Shown here one piece after another: positions 48,551 through 57,318 of a DNA stretch of 64,000 bases (positions within the stretch are counted from its first letter, which is position 1; each line of letters begins with the position of its first letter). This DNA comes from Streptomyces lavendofoliae (lineage in GTDB: Bacteria > Actinomycetota > Actinomycetes > Streptomycetales > Streptomycetaceae). The notes beneath the pieces are model-generated. The model saw only the letters and a program-made list of their open reading frames with translations, made no database searches and was not told the DNA's origin. A program made the translations under genes and the position numbers. The DNA is taken from positions 186,001 to 250,000 of the forward strand of contig NZ_BMTP01000007.1 of NCBI RefSeq assembly GCF_014649735.1. The letters are read 5' to 3'.

Positions 48551-51112
48551 GTGCCTGGCACGAACCTGACCCGTGAAGAGGCCCAGCGGCGGGCGGAACT
48601 GCTGACCGTGGACTCGTACGAGATCGACCTGGATCTCAGTGGGGCGCAGGAGGACGCGACCTACCGGTCCGTGACCACCGTGCGCTTCGACTCCGCCGAA
48701 GAGGGGGCGGAGACGTTCATCGACCTGGTGGCCCCGGCCGTCCACAAGGTCACGCTGAACGGCCGCGCGCTGGACGTGGCGGCCGTCTTCCGGGACTCGC
48801 GGATCACGCTGAAGCACCTGAGGCAGGGGCGCAACGAACTGACGGTCGTCGCGGACTGCGCGTACACCAACACCGGTGAGGGCCTGCACAAGTTCGTCGA
48901 CCCGGTCGACGACCAGGCGTACCTCTACACCCAGTTCGAGGTGCCGGACGCGCGGCGGGTGTTCGCGAGCTTCGAGCAGCCCGACCTGAAGGCGACGTTC
49001 CGGTTCACCGTGAAGGCCCCGTCCGGCTGGACCGTCATCTCCAACAGCCCGACGCCCGAGCCCAAGGACGACACCTGGGCCTTCGAGCCGACGCCGCGCA
49101 TCTCGACGTACATCACGGCCCTGATCGTCGGGCCCTACCACGCGGTGCACAGCACGTACGAGAAGGACGGGCAGGTCGTGCCGCTGGGCATCTACTGCCG
49201 TCCGTCGCTCGCCGAGTTCCTGGACGCCGAGGCGATCTTCGAGGTGACGCGGCAGGGCTTCGACTGGTTCCAGGAGAAGTTCGACTACGCGTACCCCTTC
49301 GCCAAGTACGACCAGCTCTTCGTGCCGGAGTTCAACGCCGGCGCGATGGAGAACGCGGGCGCGGTGACCATCCGCGACCAGTACGTCTTCCGCTCCAAGG
49401 TCACGGACGCGGCGTACGAGGTGCGCGCGGAGACCATCCTGCACGAGCTGGCGCACATGTGGTTCGGCGACCTGGTCACCATGGAGTGGTGGAACGACCT
49501 GTGGCTGAACGAGTCGTTCGCCACCTACACCTCGATCGCCTGCCAGGCCGCGGCGCCGGGCTCGCGCTGGCCGCACTCGTGGACGACGTTCGCGAACTCG
49601 ATGAAGACCTGGGCGTACCGGCAGGACCAACTGCCGTCGACGCACCCGATCATGGCCGAGATCAACGACCTGGACGACGTCCTGGTCAACTTCGACGGCA
49701 TCACCTACGCCAAGGGCGCCTCCGTCCTGAAGCAACTGGTGGCGTACGTCGGTGAGGACGCGTTCTTCCGGGGCGTGCAGGCGTACTTCAAGCGCCACGC
49801 GTTCGGCAACACGCGCCTGTCGGACCTGCTCGGCGCGCTGGAGGAGACCTCCGGGCGCGACCTGCGGACCTGGTCGAAGGCGTGGCTGGAAACCGCCGGT
49901 ATCAACATCCTGCGCCCGGAGATCGAGGTCGACGGTGACGGGGTCATCACCTCGTTCGCGGTCCGGCAGGAGGCCCCGGCGCTGCCGGCCGGCGCGAAGG
50001 GCGAGCCGGTGCTGCGGCCGCACCGCATCGCGATCGGCCTGTACGAGCTCCAGGACGGCGCGCTGGTCCGCACCGACCGGGTGGAGCTGGACGTCACGGC
50101 GACCGACCGCACCGACGTGCCGCGGCTGGTCGGCACACGGCGGCCGGCGGTGGTGCTGCTCAACGACGACGACCTGTCCTACGCCAAGGTCCGCCTGGAC
50201 GAGCTGTCCCTGGCGAACGTCACCGCCCACCTGGGCGACTTCACCGAGTCGCTGCCGCGCGCCCTGTGCTGGGCCTCGGCGTGGGACATGACGCGGGACG
50301 GCGAGCTGGCCACGCACGCGTACCTGGAACTGGTGCTGTCCGGCATCGCGAAGGAGTCGGACATCGGTGTGGTGCAGTCGCTGCACCGGCAGGTGAAGCT
50401 GGCGCTGGACCTGTACGCGGCACCGGAGCGGCGGGAGAGCGCGCTGGGCCGCTGGACCGAGGCCACGCTGGCCCACCTGCGCACCGCGGAGCCGGGCAGC
50501 GACCACCAGCTGGCGTGGGCGCGGGCGTTCGCGGCGACCGCCCGTACGCCGCAGCAGCTGGACCTGCTGACGGGCCTGCTGGAGGGCACGGAGACGATCG
50601 AGGGCCTGGTCGTCGACACCGAGCTGCGCTGGGCGTTCGTGGAGCGGCTGGCGGCCACGGGCGTGTACGACGAGGCGGAGATCGCCGCCGAGTACGAGCG
50701 CGACCGGACGGCGGCGGGCGAGCGGCACGCGGCGACCGCGCGGGCGGCCCGGCCGACCGAGGAGGCCAAGGCCGAGGCGTGGGCGTCGGTGGTCGACTCC
50801 GACAAGCTCCCCAACGCCGTGCAGGAGGCGGTGATCGGCGGCTTCGTCCAGACCGACCAGCGTGAGCTGCTGGCCCCGTACGCGGAGCGGTTCTTCGCTT
50901 CGGTCAAGGACGTGTGGGAGTCCCGTTCGCACGAGATGGCCCAGCAGATCGCGGTCGGGCTGTACCCGGCGCTCCAGGTGTCCCCGGAGACCCTGGAGGC
51001 CACGGACGCCTGGCTGGCGAGCGCCGCGCCGAACGCGGCGCTGCGGCGGCTGGTGTCGGAGTCGCGGGCGGGCGTCGAACGCGCGCTCAGGGCACAGGCG
51101 GCCGACGCGTAA
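48551..51112 (+). CDS. pepN: Aminopeptidase N (M1 zinc metallopeptidase), second copy
   Basis: An 853-residue M1 peptidase with GAMEN at 264-268, zinc site HELAH at 298-302 and the third ligand in LNESF, plus the helical ERAP1-like C-domain. No signal peptide. GTG at 48551 starts the conserved PGTNLTREEAQRRAELL. This copy has LVTMEWWNDLWLNESFATY like the well-studied Streptomyces PepN, whereas the copy at 33288 has TWWDD...KESFADF. It is followed by a strong terminator, so monocistronic. Confidence 0.95.
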   Translation: MPGTNLTREEAQRRAELLTVDSYEIDLDLSGAQEDATYRSVTTVRFDSAEEGAETFIDLVAPAVHKVTLNGRALDVAAVFRDSRITLKHLRQGRNELTVVADCAYTNTGEGLHKFVDPVDDQAYLYTQFEVPDARRVFASFEQPDLKATFRFTVKAPSGWTVISNSPTPEPKDDTWAFEPTPRISTYITALIVGPYHAVHSTYEKDGQVVPLGIYCRPSLAEFLDAEAIFEVTRQGFDWFQEKFDYAYPFAKYDQLFVPEFNAGAMENAGAVTIRDQYVFRSKVTDAAYEVRAETILHELAHMWFGDLVTMEWWNDLWLNESFATYTSIACQAAAPGSRWPHSWTTFANSMKTWAYRQDQLPSTHPIMAEINDLDDVLVNFDGITYAKGASVLKQLVAYVGEDAFFRGVQAYFKRHAFGNTRLSDLLGALEETSGRDLRTWSKAWLETAGINILRPEIEVDGDGVITSFAVRQEAPALPAGAKGEPVLRPHRIAIGLYELQDGALVRTDRVELDVTATDRTDVPRLVGTRRPAVVLLNDDDLSYAKVRLDELSLANVTAHLGDFTESLPRALCWASAWDMTRDGELATHAYLELVLSGIAKESDIGVVQSLHRQVKLALDLYAAPERRESALGRWTEATLAHLRTAEPGSDHQLAWARAFAATARTPQQLDLLTGLLEGTETIEGLVVDTELRWAFVERLAATGVYDEAEIAAEYERDRTAAGERHAATARAARPTEEAKAEAWASVVDSDKLPNAVQEAVIGGFVQTDQRELLAPYAERFFASVKDVWESRSHEMAQQIAVGLYPALQVSPETLEATDAWLASAAPNAALRRLVSESRAGVERALRAQAADA

Positions 51113-51125
51113 CGACGACCGGGTG

Positions 51126-51164
51126 AGACGCCCCGGACCCGGGTCGACCGGGTCCGGGGCGTCT
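51126..51164 (+). terminator. pepN terminator hairpin
   Basis: A perfect 17-bp stem (AGACGCCCCGGACCCGG arms) with a 5-nt loop, then TTG. Confidence 0.85.
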
Positions 51165-51291
51165 TTGCGCCAAGGGCCGTCGTACGGCGGTCCGCATGCT
51201 GACCCGATGTCAAGAGGCGTGCACAACAACCGATAAGCTTCCGGGCCGTTGTGTCCTTTGATCTTTCGCTTTCGATCGTTTGAGGGTTCTG

Positions 51292-52890
51292 ATGGTTCGA
51301 GAGGGATCGTCGCCCGGTGGTTCTGGGCCCGCCTCACCCGTCATATGGGCGTTGCCCGCCGTCGTGATCGCAGCGGGCACCGCCGTCGCCGTGGCCCTGG
51401 TCTCCGGGCCGGCCCGCACCCCGGTCGCCTGGCTCGGAGCCGGCGCCTTCGTCGCGGTCGCGCTCGCCTGCGGTGCGGCCGCCCGGCGCGGCCGGGAGCT
51501 GGCGCGTCTGCGGGTCACGGTGGCCGAGCAGCGGACGGCCCTCGCGCGCCAGGAGGCCGAGACGGTACGGCTCGCCGACACACTGCTGCCGGACGTGGTG
51601 CGGCGGCTGCGCGAGGGCGAGTTCCCCGAGGACGTCCTCGCCTCGCTGGAAGCGCACGACGCCCACGGTCCCGGGCTCACCCCGGAGTTCCGGGCGGCCC
51701 ACCTGGCGGTGCTGCGCTCCGTGCTGGACGCCGTGGTCGCCGAGGAGGACCTGCGCGAGTCGGCACAGCGCGCCTTCGTGAACATCGCCCGCCGCGTCCA
51801 GGCCATCGTGCACCAACAGGCTCAGGAGCTGCGGGACATGGAGGACCGGCACGGCCAGAGCCCCAGCGTCTTCGGCGACCTGCTGCGGCTCGACCACGGC
51901 ACCGCGCTCATCGGCCGGCTCGCCGACTCCATCGCGGTGCTCGGCGGCGCGCGGCCGGGCCGGCAGTGGAACAGGGCCGTGCCGCTCTACAGCGTGCTGC
52001 GCGGCGCGATGTCCCGGATCATCGACTACCAGCGCGTCGAACTCCACTCGGTCTCCGAGGTCGCCGTCGTCGGCCCCGCCGTCGAACCCCTGATCCACGC
52101 GCTGGCCGAGCTGCTGGACAACGCCACCCGCTACTCGCCGCCGCGCACCAGGGTCCACCTGACCGCGGTGGACGTGAACGCCGGCATCGCCATCGAGATC
52201 GAGGACGGCGGCGTGAGCATGAGCGAGGAGGCCCGCAACCGGGCCGAGCGCATGCTCCGCCAGGCCCAGCAGGGCATCGACCTGAACGACCTGGGCGAGA
52301 CGCCGCGCCTGGGCCTCGCCGTGGTGGGCCGGCTGTCGCAGGCGTACGACTTCCAGGTCTCGCTGCGGTCGTCGGCGTACGGCGGTGTCCGCGCCGTCCT
52401 CGTCGTCCCACAGGACCTGATCACCACCACCTCGGCCGCGACGGGCATCGCCCACGGCATCGGCACCTCCTCCGGGCCCCGCGGCGCCCTGACCCCGGCC
52501 GCCGGGGACACCGGCGGGGCGACGGGCGGGGCGACGACCGGCGTGACCGGCCCGTCCCGCCCGGCCACCGGCCCGTCCGGCCCCGACGCGCCCGCGGTGA
52601 CCGAGCGCACGCCCAGCGGCCTGCCGCAGCGGCGCCGCAAGACCCGCGTGACGGCACCGGCGTCCGCCGCCGCGCCCGCGGTGCCCCCCGCGCCCGACGG
52701 GGCCGCCGGGCCCGCGGGCGCCTCCACGACCACCCGGACCGCGGCCACCGAACCGGAGCCCGCGCCCCACGTGCAGCCCGGCATGTGGCTGGCCGCCTTC
52801 CAGAGCGGCCTGTCCGGGGACAGCCGGACCGGCGCAGACCAGAACAGCGACGCCTCGCCGGTCCCGGCGAGCAAGGGGGAACAGCCATGA
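51292..52890 (+). CDS. cvnA: Conservon protein CvnA (histidine kinase-like sensor)
   Basis: A 532-residue protein. Two membrane helices (about residues 18-40 and 44-65) are joined by only a few residues. A coiled coil and a DHp-like helix (LLRLDHGTALIGRLADSIAVLGG) follow. The HATPase domain has N-box ELLDNATRYSPP, a degenerate G1 (EDGGVSMS) and G2 (LGLAVVGRL). The long Pro/Ala/Thr tail is disordered. In conservons CvnA works with CvnB-D at the membrane rather than with a response regulator. ATG 51292 follows GAGGG; a TTG four codons earlier is less likely. Coupled to cvnB by ATGA overlap. Confidence 0.9.
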   Translation: MVREGSSPGGSGPASPVIWALPAVVIAAGTAVAVALVSGPARTPVAWLGAGAFVAVALACGAAARRGRELARLRVTVAEQRTALARQEAETVRLADTLLPDVVRRLREGEFPEDVLASLEAHDAHGPGLTPEFRAAHLAVLRSVLDAVVAEEDLRESAQRAFVNIARRVQAIVHQQAQELRDMEDRHGQSPSVFGDLLRLDHGTALIGRLADSIAVLGGARPGRQWNRAVPLYSVLRGAMSRIIDYQRVELHSVSEVAVVGPAVEPLIHALAELLDNATRYSPPRTRVHLTAVDVNAGIAIEIEDGGVSMSEEARNRAERMLRQAQQGIDLNDLGETPRLGLAVVGRLSQAYDFQVSLRSSAYGGVRAVLVVPQDLITTTSAATGIAHGIGTSSGPRGALTPAAGDTGGATGGATTGVTGPSRPATGPSGPDAPAVTERTPSGLPQRRRKTRVTAPASAAAPAVPPAPDGAAGPAGASTTTRTAATEPEPAPHVQPGMWLAAFQSGLSGDSRTGADQNSDASPVPASKGEQP

Positions 52891-53294
52891 GTCAGCAGCG
52901 GCCCGACATGGACTGGATGCTCAAGGACCTGGCCGAGAGCGTTCCGCAGACCCGCCACGTCATCGTGCTCTCCGCCGACGGCCTGCGCATGGCCCAGTAC
53001 GGCGCCGAGACCGACACCGCCGACCGGCTGGCCGCCGCCTGCGCCGGCCTGCAGAGCCTCGCGGGCGCGGTCGCCGCCGAACTCCCGCACAGCGAGGGCC
53101 GAATGCGGCTCGTCGTGATCGAGATGGACGGCGGCTTCTTCTACCTGATGGCGGCCGGCGCCGGGGCCTATCTCGCCGTCCTGGCCGACGAGGGCGTCGA
53201 CGCCGGTCTGATGGGCCAGCGGATGCGCGACCTGGTGGCACGGATCGGAGAGCACCTCAGCAGCCCGCCCCGGCGCGACGGACAGCCCGCGTGA
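52887..53294 (+). CDS. cvnB: Conservon protein CvnB (roadblock/LC7 domain)
   Basis: A 135-residue roadblock/LC7 protein (DMDWMLKDLAESVPQTRHVIVLSADGLRMA...RLVVIEMDGGFFYLMAAGAGAYLAVLA). In conservons it interacts with the GTPase CvnD and likely regulates its nucleotide state. The ATG overlaps the cvnA stop (ATGA), and its own stop overlaps the GTG of cvnC (GTGA). Confidence 0.95.
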   Translation: MSQQRPDMDWMLKDLAESVPQTRHVIVLSADGLRMAQYGAETDTADRLAAACAGLQSLAGAVAAELPHSEGRMRLVVIEMDGGFFYLMAAGAGAYLAVLADEGVDAGLMGQRMRDLVARIGEHLSSPPRRDGQPA

Positions 53295-53668
53295 GCGACC
53301 CGGACCACCGGCACGGTGAGGGTTACGGCTGGGAGGACGGCAGCCCCGAGCGGCTCTACGTCATCACCGGCGGCCGCAGTGGTTCATTAGAGTCGGCCCC
53401 GCTCGACCTGGTCACGCTGATCGTGGCCAGGTCGGCGCCCGCACCCGGGATGCAGCCGGAGCACGCGGCGATCATGCGGATGTGCCAGGCTCCGCTGTCG
53501 GTGGCCGAGATCTCCGCGTACCTCTCCCTGCCGGTGAGCGTGGTGACCGTCCTGGTGGGTGACCTGCTCACCGACGGGGACGTACTGGCGCGCGCGCCCG
53601 TCGCCCGCGCCGAACTCCCCGACCTGGCACTGATTGAGGCAGTGATCGATGGACTTCAGAAGCTCTGA
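53291..53668 (+). CDS. cvnC: Conservon protein CvnC (DUF742)
   Basis: A 125-residue DUF742 protein with the typical YVITGGRS start and the LSVAEISAYLSLPVSVVTVLVGDLLTDGDV winged-helix-like C-terminal part. It bridges components of the conservon complex; its biochemical role is not settled. GTG at 53291 is coupled to cvnB, and its end overlaps cvnD by 20 bp. Confidence 0.95.
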   Translation: MSDPDHRHGEGYGWEDGSPERLYVITGGRSGSLESAPLDLVTLIVARSAPAPGMQPEHAAIMRMCQAPLSVAEISAYLSLPVSVVTVLVGDLLTDGDVLARAPVARAELPDLALIEAVIDGLQKL

Positions 53669-54269
53669 GCCACCCGCCGGGCCGTCCCGCGCGGACGCCC
53701 TGCCGGAGACGGCCACCGCCGCGGTCAAGGTGGTGATCGTCGGCGGCTTCGGGGTGGGCAAGACGACCCTGGTCGGCTCGGTGAGCGAGATACGGCCGCT
53801 GACCACCGAGGAGACGATGACCCAGGCCGGGGTCGGCGTCGACGACACGGCGGGCGTGGAGCGCAAGAGCTCCACCACCGTGGCCATGGACTTCGGCCGC
53901 ATCAGCATCAACGAGGAACTGGTGCTGTACCTCTTCGGCACGCCCGGCCAGGAACGCTTCTGGTTCCTGTGGCGCGGCCTGTTCGAGGGCGCGCTGGGCG
54001 CGGTGGTCCTGGTCGACACCCGCCGGCTGGAGGTCAGCTTCGACGTGATCGGCAGGCTGGAGGAGCGCGGCGTGCCGTTCGTCGTCGCGGTCAACTCCTT
54101 CCCCGGCGCCCCCGAGCACCCCCTGGAGGAGCTGCGGGCCGCCCTCGACCTGCCCGGCTCGGTGCCGATCGTCGTGTGCGACGCCCGGCGGCGCGAGTCC
54201 AGCCGCGACGTCCTGATGACGCTGATGCGCTACCTGCACTCCCTCGCCATGACCCCGAAGGCCTCGTGA
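53649..54269 (+). CDS. cvnD: Conservon protein CvnD (small Ras-like GTPase)
   Basis: A 206-residue GTPase with P-loop GGFGVGKTT (32-40), a threonine-containing switch I (RKSSTTVAMDFG) and G3-like GTPGQERF (97-104). The usual NKxD base-recognition motif is replaced by VNSF (148-151), as in the MglA-like conservon GTPases. It is the output switch of the cvnABCD unit. No cytochrome P450 (cvnE/F) follows; the next gene is a converging allantoicase, with a 92-bp GC-rich gap. Confidence 0.95.
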   Translation: MDFRSSEPPAGPSRADALPETATAAVKVVIVGGFGVGKTTLVGSVSEIRPLTTEETMTQAGVGVDDTAGVERKSSTTVAMDFGRISINEELVLYLFGTPGQERFWFLWRGLFEGALGAVVLVDTRRLEVSFDVIGRLEERGVPFVVAVNSFPGAPEHPLEELRAALDLPGSVPIVVCDARRRESSRDVLMTLMRYLHSLAMTPKAS

Positions 54270-54361
54270 CCACGCCGTCCGCTCCCCCGGCCCCGCGGGC
54301 CGCCGCCGGGTGAGTGCCGCCCGGGACCGGGTGGCGGGACGGGGGCCGGGCGGCGGGGCGG

Positions 54362-55552
54362 TCAGCGGGTCAGTGCGGTCCAGCGGGCGCGCAGGGCGGT
54401 GGCGCCGTCCTCGGTGAGCGAGCCGTGCAGGCGCATCCGGGCGATGCCGCCGTCGGGGAAGGCGTCCAGCCGGACGTGGGTGGCGACGGCCGGGGCGGGC
54501 AGCGCGAACCGGTGGAGGGTGTCGGGCTGGAGCCGGGTGCGCGGGAGGATCTCGAACCACTCGCCGGACGCGCCGTCGCGGCCCTGGAGGGCGATCCACC
54601 CGGCGGAGTTGCCCTTGAGGTACGCGGTGTCGATCTCGACCGCCCGGACGGCGCCCCGCGCGGCGAGCCGGAAGCGGACCCAGTCGTTGGTGCCGCGCAC
54701 CCGGCGGCGCCGGTTCTCCCAGCCGTCGTCCATCTTGGCGGACGTGCCCGGCAGGATGATCTGGGTGGGCGAGGAGTAGAACCTGTCCGACGCGTCCTCG
54801 TACGTACCGCCGTTGAGTACGGAGACGAGGTCGACCGTGCCGAGCAGTTCCAGCCATTCGGGGTCCGGCACGACCTCGCCGTGGACGCGGAGGCGGGCGA
54901 TGCCGCCGTCGGGGTGCTGGCACAGGCGCAGGTGGGTGAAGCGTCGCTCGACGTCGATCGCGAAGCCGTTGGCGGCATGGCCGCGCACGGGGGTGGGCGG
55001 TACGAGCTCCACCCACGTCACGTCGTCGGCGAGCAGCCGCTCCGGGCCGGGCGCACCGGGGACGAGGGCCGCCTGGAGGGACACGCGCCGGGGGTAGTTG
55101 CCGCGGAAGTGGGCGGTGTCGACCACGATGCCGCGGATCACGCCGGGGGCGCCGAGGCGGATGATCGCCCAGTCGTGGTCCCCGGGCGCGGGGAACGGGT
55201 CCGCGCCGTCGGTACCGCGCCGGCGGCGGGTCTCCCAGCCGTCCATGATCTTGCCCTTGTGCCCGAAGTGCTCGGGGTCGAACACGGCCCGCTCCCGGAC
55301 CAGCAGGTTCTCGCGCTCGGCGAAGAACTCGTCGTTGGCGGCGATCACGGCCGCGCCGAGGCGGCGGTCCGCGAGGTCGACCAGCTCGGTGAAGGGGAAG
55401 TCACCCGTGCGGTAGTCGGCGTACGGGTCACCACCGCCGTAGGGCGCCGCGTCGTTGGCGTGCGGGTCCTGGTGCTGGTGCTGGTCCTGGTCCTGGTCCT
55501 GGTGCTGGTGCTGGTCCTGGTGCTGGGCGGCGAGGCCGGCGTCGAAAGTCAT
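54362..55552 (-). CDS. alc: Allantoicase
   Basis: A 396-residue protein made of two homologous jelly-roll halves (GKIMDGWETRRRR... and AKMDDGWENRRRR...), the diagnostic allantoicase duplication. It splits allantoate into ureidoglycolate and urea in purine degradation. Residues 10-29 are a His/Gln/Asp repeat that allantoicases lack, encoded by a hexanucleotide repeat; without it the start would be near residue 30. No allantoinase gene is adjacent, unlike the usual allB-alc pair. Divergent from the TetR gene. Confidence 0.93.
   Translation of the reverse strand: MTFDAGLAAQHQDQHQHQDQDQDQHQHQDPHANDAAPYGGGDPYADYRTGDFPFTELVDLADRRLGAAVIAANDEFFAERENLLVRERAVFDPEHFGHKGKIMDGWETRRRRGTDGADPFPAPGDHDWAIIRLGAPGVIRGIVVDTAHFRGNYPRRVSLQAALVPGAPGPERLLADDVTWVELVPPTPVRGHAANGFAIDVERRFTHLRLCQHPDGGIARLRVHGEVVPDPEWLELLGTVDLVSVLNGGTYEDASDRFYSSPTQIILPGTSAKMDDGWENRRRRVRGTNDWVRFRLAARGAVRAVEIDTAYLKGNSAGWIALQGRDGASGEWFEILPRTRLQPDTLHRFALPAPAVATHVRLDAFPDGGIARMRLHGSLTEDGATALRARWTALTR
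55466..55525. repeat. Hexanucleotide repeat inside allantoicase gene
   Basis: Ten tandem CTGGTG/CTGGTC units (plus-strand reading) encode alternating Gln-His and Gln-Asp dipeptides at residues 10-29. Because the unit is 6 bp, copy-number change would lengthen or shorten the tail without a frameshift. Confidence 0.88.
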
Positions 55553-55579
55553 GCCCCGACTGTCCCGCCGACCGACCGG

Positions 55580-55625
55580 TCAGGTCCATCGGAAGTTCCT
55601 TCACTGATTGTTCGACCAAACTGAA
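55580..55625 (-). promoter_or_regulatory. Two-part conserved block upstream of allantoicase (copy A)
   Basis: Minus-strand reading: TTCAGTT, 28 bp, GATGGACCTGA, ending 28 bp before the alc ATG. The same two elements at the same spacing occur at 58472-58517. A regulatory role is inferred. Confidence 0.5.
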
Positions 55626-55721
55626 ACAACGTTCCCATGGCGGGTGGGCAGCCATCGCGGTCGACGAGAGGAGCCGGGCGCGAACCGGATAGCTTTCCGT
55701 TACCGGGGTTATGCTGGAACC

Positions 55722-56378
55722 ATGGACGTTCCGCAACCGCAGGGCGCGCACCTCCCGCTCGCGAGCGGACCCGACGCGGAAGGATCCGGGCGCGCCGGAC
55801 GCACCGGTCGCGCCGAGCGCGCGGACGCCGCGGACAACCGCCGCCGGATCATGGAGGCGGCGGCACGGATCGTGGCCGAGAAGGGCCCGGGCGCGCTGAC
55901 GATGAACGCGGTCGCCCATGAGACCGGCATGGGCGTGGGCACGGTCTACCGCCGCTTCGGCGATGTCGCCCAACTGCTGTTCGCCCTGCTCGACGAGCGG
56001 GAGAAGCGGTTCCAGGAGGCGTTCATGACCGGCCCTCCGCCGCTGGGCCCCGACGCCCCGCCCCTGGAGCGGCTGCGCGCCTTCCTGCACGCGCTCGCCG
56101 ACCGCGTCACCGGGCAGCTGGACATGATGCTGGCCGCCGAGACGGCCGCGCCCAGCGCCCGCTACAGCAGCGGGGCGTACGCGACGATGCACACGCACGT
56201 GACGGTGCTCGTCACCCGCGTCCGCCCGGAGTCCGACGCCGCCCTGCTGGCCCATATGCTCCTCGCCCCGTTCATGCCGAGCCTGACGCACCACCTGACG
56301 CGGGACGGCGGGCGGACGGTCGACGAGATCAAGGCGGCCACCGACGACCTGCTCCTCGGTATCGCCCACCCGCGCTGA
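55722..56378 (+). CDS. TetR-family transcriptional regulator
   Basis: A 218-residue regulator. After a 35-residue disordered lead comes the TetR helix-turn-helix (RRRIMEAAARIVAEKGPGALTMNAVAHETGMGVGTVYRRFGD), then a helical ligand domain of the type found in the TetR_C_33-like group. ATG at 55722 is preceded by a TATGCT -10-like element only 7 bp upstream, so the mRNA could be leaderless. It is divergent from alc. Ligand unknown. Confidence 0.88.
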   Translation: MDVPQPQGAHLPLASGPDAEGSGRAGRTGRAERADAADNRRRIMEAAARIVAEKGPGALTMNAVAHETGMGVGTVYRRFGDVAQLLFALLDEREKRFQEAFMTGPPPLGPDAPPLERLRAFLHALADRVTGQLDMMLAAETAAPSARYSSGAYATMHTHVTVLVTRVRPESDAALLAHMLLAPFMPSLTHHLTRDGGRTVDEIKAATDDLLLGIAHPR

Positions 56379-56405
56379 ACCGGCGTCCGGCGGACCGGGC
56401 GGCGC

Positions 56406-57317
56406 CTACCGGCTCGCCGCCACCTCGCGCAGTGCCGCCAGCAGCCGGGAGACGGCCGGGGCGGACTCCGCGCCCCGCCGCACCGCCGCGACCACGTGGC
56501 GACGCGGCTGGTCGGCCTCCAGCACCCGCGTCACCACCCCCGACGCCCGTTCCGCGCCCGCCATGCGCGGCACCAGCGCGATACCCATGCCGGCCTCCAC
56601 CATCGCCAGGATGGCCGTCCAGCCGGCCGCCGAGTGCGCCTGCTCCGGCACGAACCCCGCCGCCTCGCACGCCGCCCGGGTGATCTCCGACCAGGGCCCG
56701 CTCCCGCCGAAGATCCACCGCTCCCCCGACAGGTCGGCCAGCCGCAGCCCCGGCGCCCCCGCCAGCGCGTGCCCGGCCGGGAGGGCCACGTCCAGCGGGT
56801 CGGCGAGCAGCGGCACGCGGCTGAACCGGGCGTCCCGGGCCGTCGGCGCGTGCGCCGCCAGCGACAGCGCCAGGTCCACCTGCCCGGCCGTCAGCAGCTC
56901 GTACGCCTCGGCGGCCTCGGCCTCCCGGACCCGCACCTCCAGGCCCGGGTGCGCGGTGCGCAGCCGCAGCACGGCCGGGACGACCAGCGCGGGGACGGCC
57001 GTGGAGAACGCCCCCACCCGCACCTCCCCGGCCTCGCCCCGGAGGTAGCCGGTCAACTCGGCGTCCGCCCGCTCCAGTTGCGCGAACACCGCCTCCGCGT
57101 GGCGCAGCACGAGGTGGGCGGCGTCCGTGAGCCGCACCCGCCGCCCGTGCGCCTCCAGCAGCCTGACGCCGAGCTGCCTGGAGAGGTTCGTCAGCTGCTG
57201 GGACACGGCCGAGGGGGTCATCAGCATCGCCTCCGCGGTGGCGGTCACCGTCCCCCGGTCGCGCAGGGTGCGGAGGATCCGGAGCTTCTTGATGTCCCAC
57301 TCGGTCATGCCCGGCAA
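56406..57317 (-). CDS. LysR-family transcriptional regulator
   Basis: A 303-residue LTTR. The N-terminal winged helix (KKLRILRTLRDRGTVTATAEAMLMTPSAVSQQLTNLSRQLGVRLLE) is followed by a periplasmic-binding-fold effector domain. It starts one base after the stop of the EamA exporter gene at 57319 and would be translated from the same mRNA, so it most likely controls that exporter. Effector unknown. Confidence 0.93.
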   Translation of the reverse strand: MPGMTEWDIKKLRILRTLRDRGTVTATAEAMLMTPSAVSQQLTNLSRQLGVRLLEAHGRRVRLTDAAHLVLRHAEAVFAQLERADAELTGYLRGEAGEVRVGAFSTAVPALVVPAVLRLRTAHPGLEVRVREAEAAEAYELLTAGQVDLALSLAAHAPTARDARFSRVPLLADPLDVALPAGHALAGAPGLRLADLSGERWIFGGSGPWSEITRAACEAAGFVPEQAHSAAGWTAILAMVEAGMGIALVPRMAGAERASGVVTRVLEADQPRRHVVAAVRRGAESAPAVSRLLAALREVAASR

Positions 57318-57318
57318 C

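Noticed and set aside
47813..51337. A 1174-codon open frame opposite the second pepN
   Set aside because: Shadow of pepN and its flanks; no domain and no plausible start.
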